This document shows positions 5,293 to 5,293 of a stretch of 5,293 bases of DNA, piece by piece. The position numbers and the translations under genes are program-made. The stretch's first letter is position 1. The number at the start of each line of letters is the position of its first letter. Source of the DNA: a bacterium (GTDB lineage: Bacteria; Hydrothermota; UBA3073; JACQXS01; JAUWAR01); NCBI GenBank assembly GCA_030601965.1, contig JAUWAR010000085.1:1-5293 (forward strand), given 5' to 3'. A model generated the notes under the pieces. It was not told the DNA's origin and searched no databases. It saw only the letters and a program-made list of their open reading frames with translations.

Positions 5293-5293
5293 T

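Larger units (their letters stand above)
5220..5293 (+). repeat. Long direct repeat, copy 2 (tRNA-Gly half plus hairpin)
   Basis: Identical over all 74 bp to 5068-5141 and cut off by the end of the window. The exact identity suggests recent duplication, active homogenisation, or an assembly that ended on a repeat. Confidence 0.97.

Noticed and set aside
5068..5293. CRISPR array
   Set aside because: The repeat is at least 74 bp with only two copies, the spacer is AT-rich and repetitive, and the repeat contains a tRNA half; no cas genes are present.

Overview
The window reads as a piece of a low-GC, Gram-negative-type (diderm) bacterium. It carries the C-terminal end of a bacterial glycyl-tRNA synthetase beta chain, a bacterial 5S rRNA, near-consensus sigma70-type promoters, and an LptD-type outer-membrane LPS assembly protein, so an outer membrane is expected. 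Many short 7-nt-periodic repeats and small GC-rich palindromes are scattered through AT-rich DNA, some inside genes. From general impression this fits an uncultured candidate phylum (WOR-3-like or similar), but nothing here proves the lineage. Both ends of the window lie in repeats, as expected of a metagenomic contig broken at repeats.

Layout. 1-549 (+): 3' end of glyS, containing a heptanucleotide tandem repeat at 1-28 and a palindromic insert at 241-266. 546-1700 (+): a GT4-type glycosyltransferase overlapping glyS by ATGA. Its last 16 codons run into the 3' end of a 5S rRNA gene on the opposite strand (1651-1768). 1797-1870 (-): tRNA-Asp(GUC), transcribed ahead of 5S from a strong promoter (TTGACA-18-TATAAT, 1938-1967). 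This is a 5S unit with no 16S or 23S upstream of it. 1991-2656 (-): two coupled small genes, an exported ExbD/TolR-like protein and a TonB-like protein whose reading frame is broken by a +1 shift. 2783-4759 (+): lptD, divergent from the ExbD/TonB pair. 4824-5042 (+): a small membrane-anchored coiled-coil protein with its own promoter and a strong ribosome binding site. 5043-5293: non-coding, with two identical copies (74 bp at least, 152 bp apart) of a unit made of the exact 5' half of a tRNA-Gly(GCC), cut at the 3' side of the anticodon loop, followed by a perfect 12-bp hairpin.

How the parts may relate. LptD, the glycosyltransferase and the ExbD/TonB-like pair all fit envelope biogenesis or outer-membrane energisation, but the window shows no shared operon for them. 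glyS, 5S and tRNA-Asp are translation genes. The most unusual element is the tandem tRNA-Gly half-gene plus hairpin array. Next come the convergent overlap of a protein gene with 5S rRNA, the stand-alone tRNA-Asp/5S unit, the frameshifted TonB-like gene, and the repeated use of 7-nt-period repeats and palindromes inside coding sequence.
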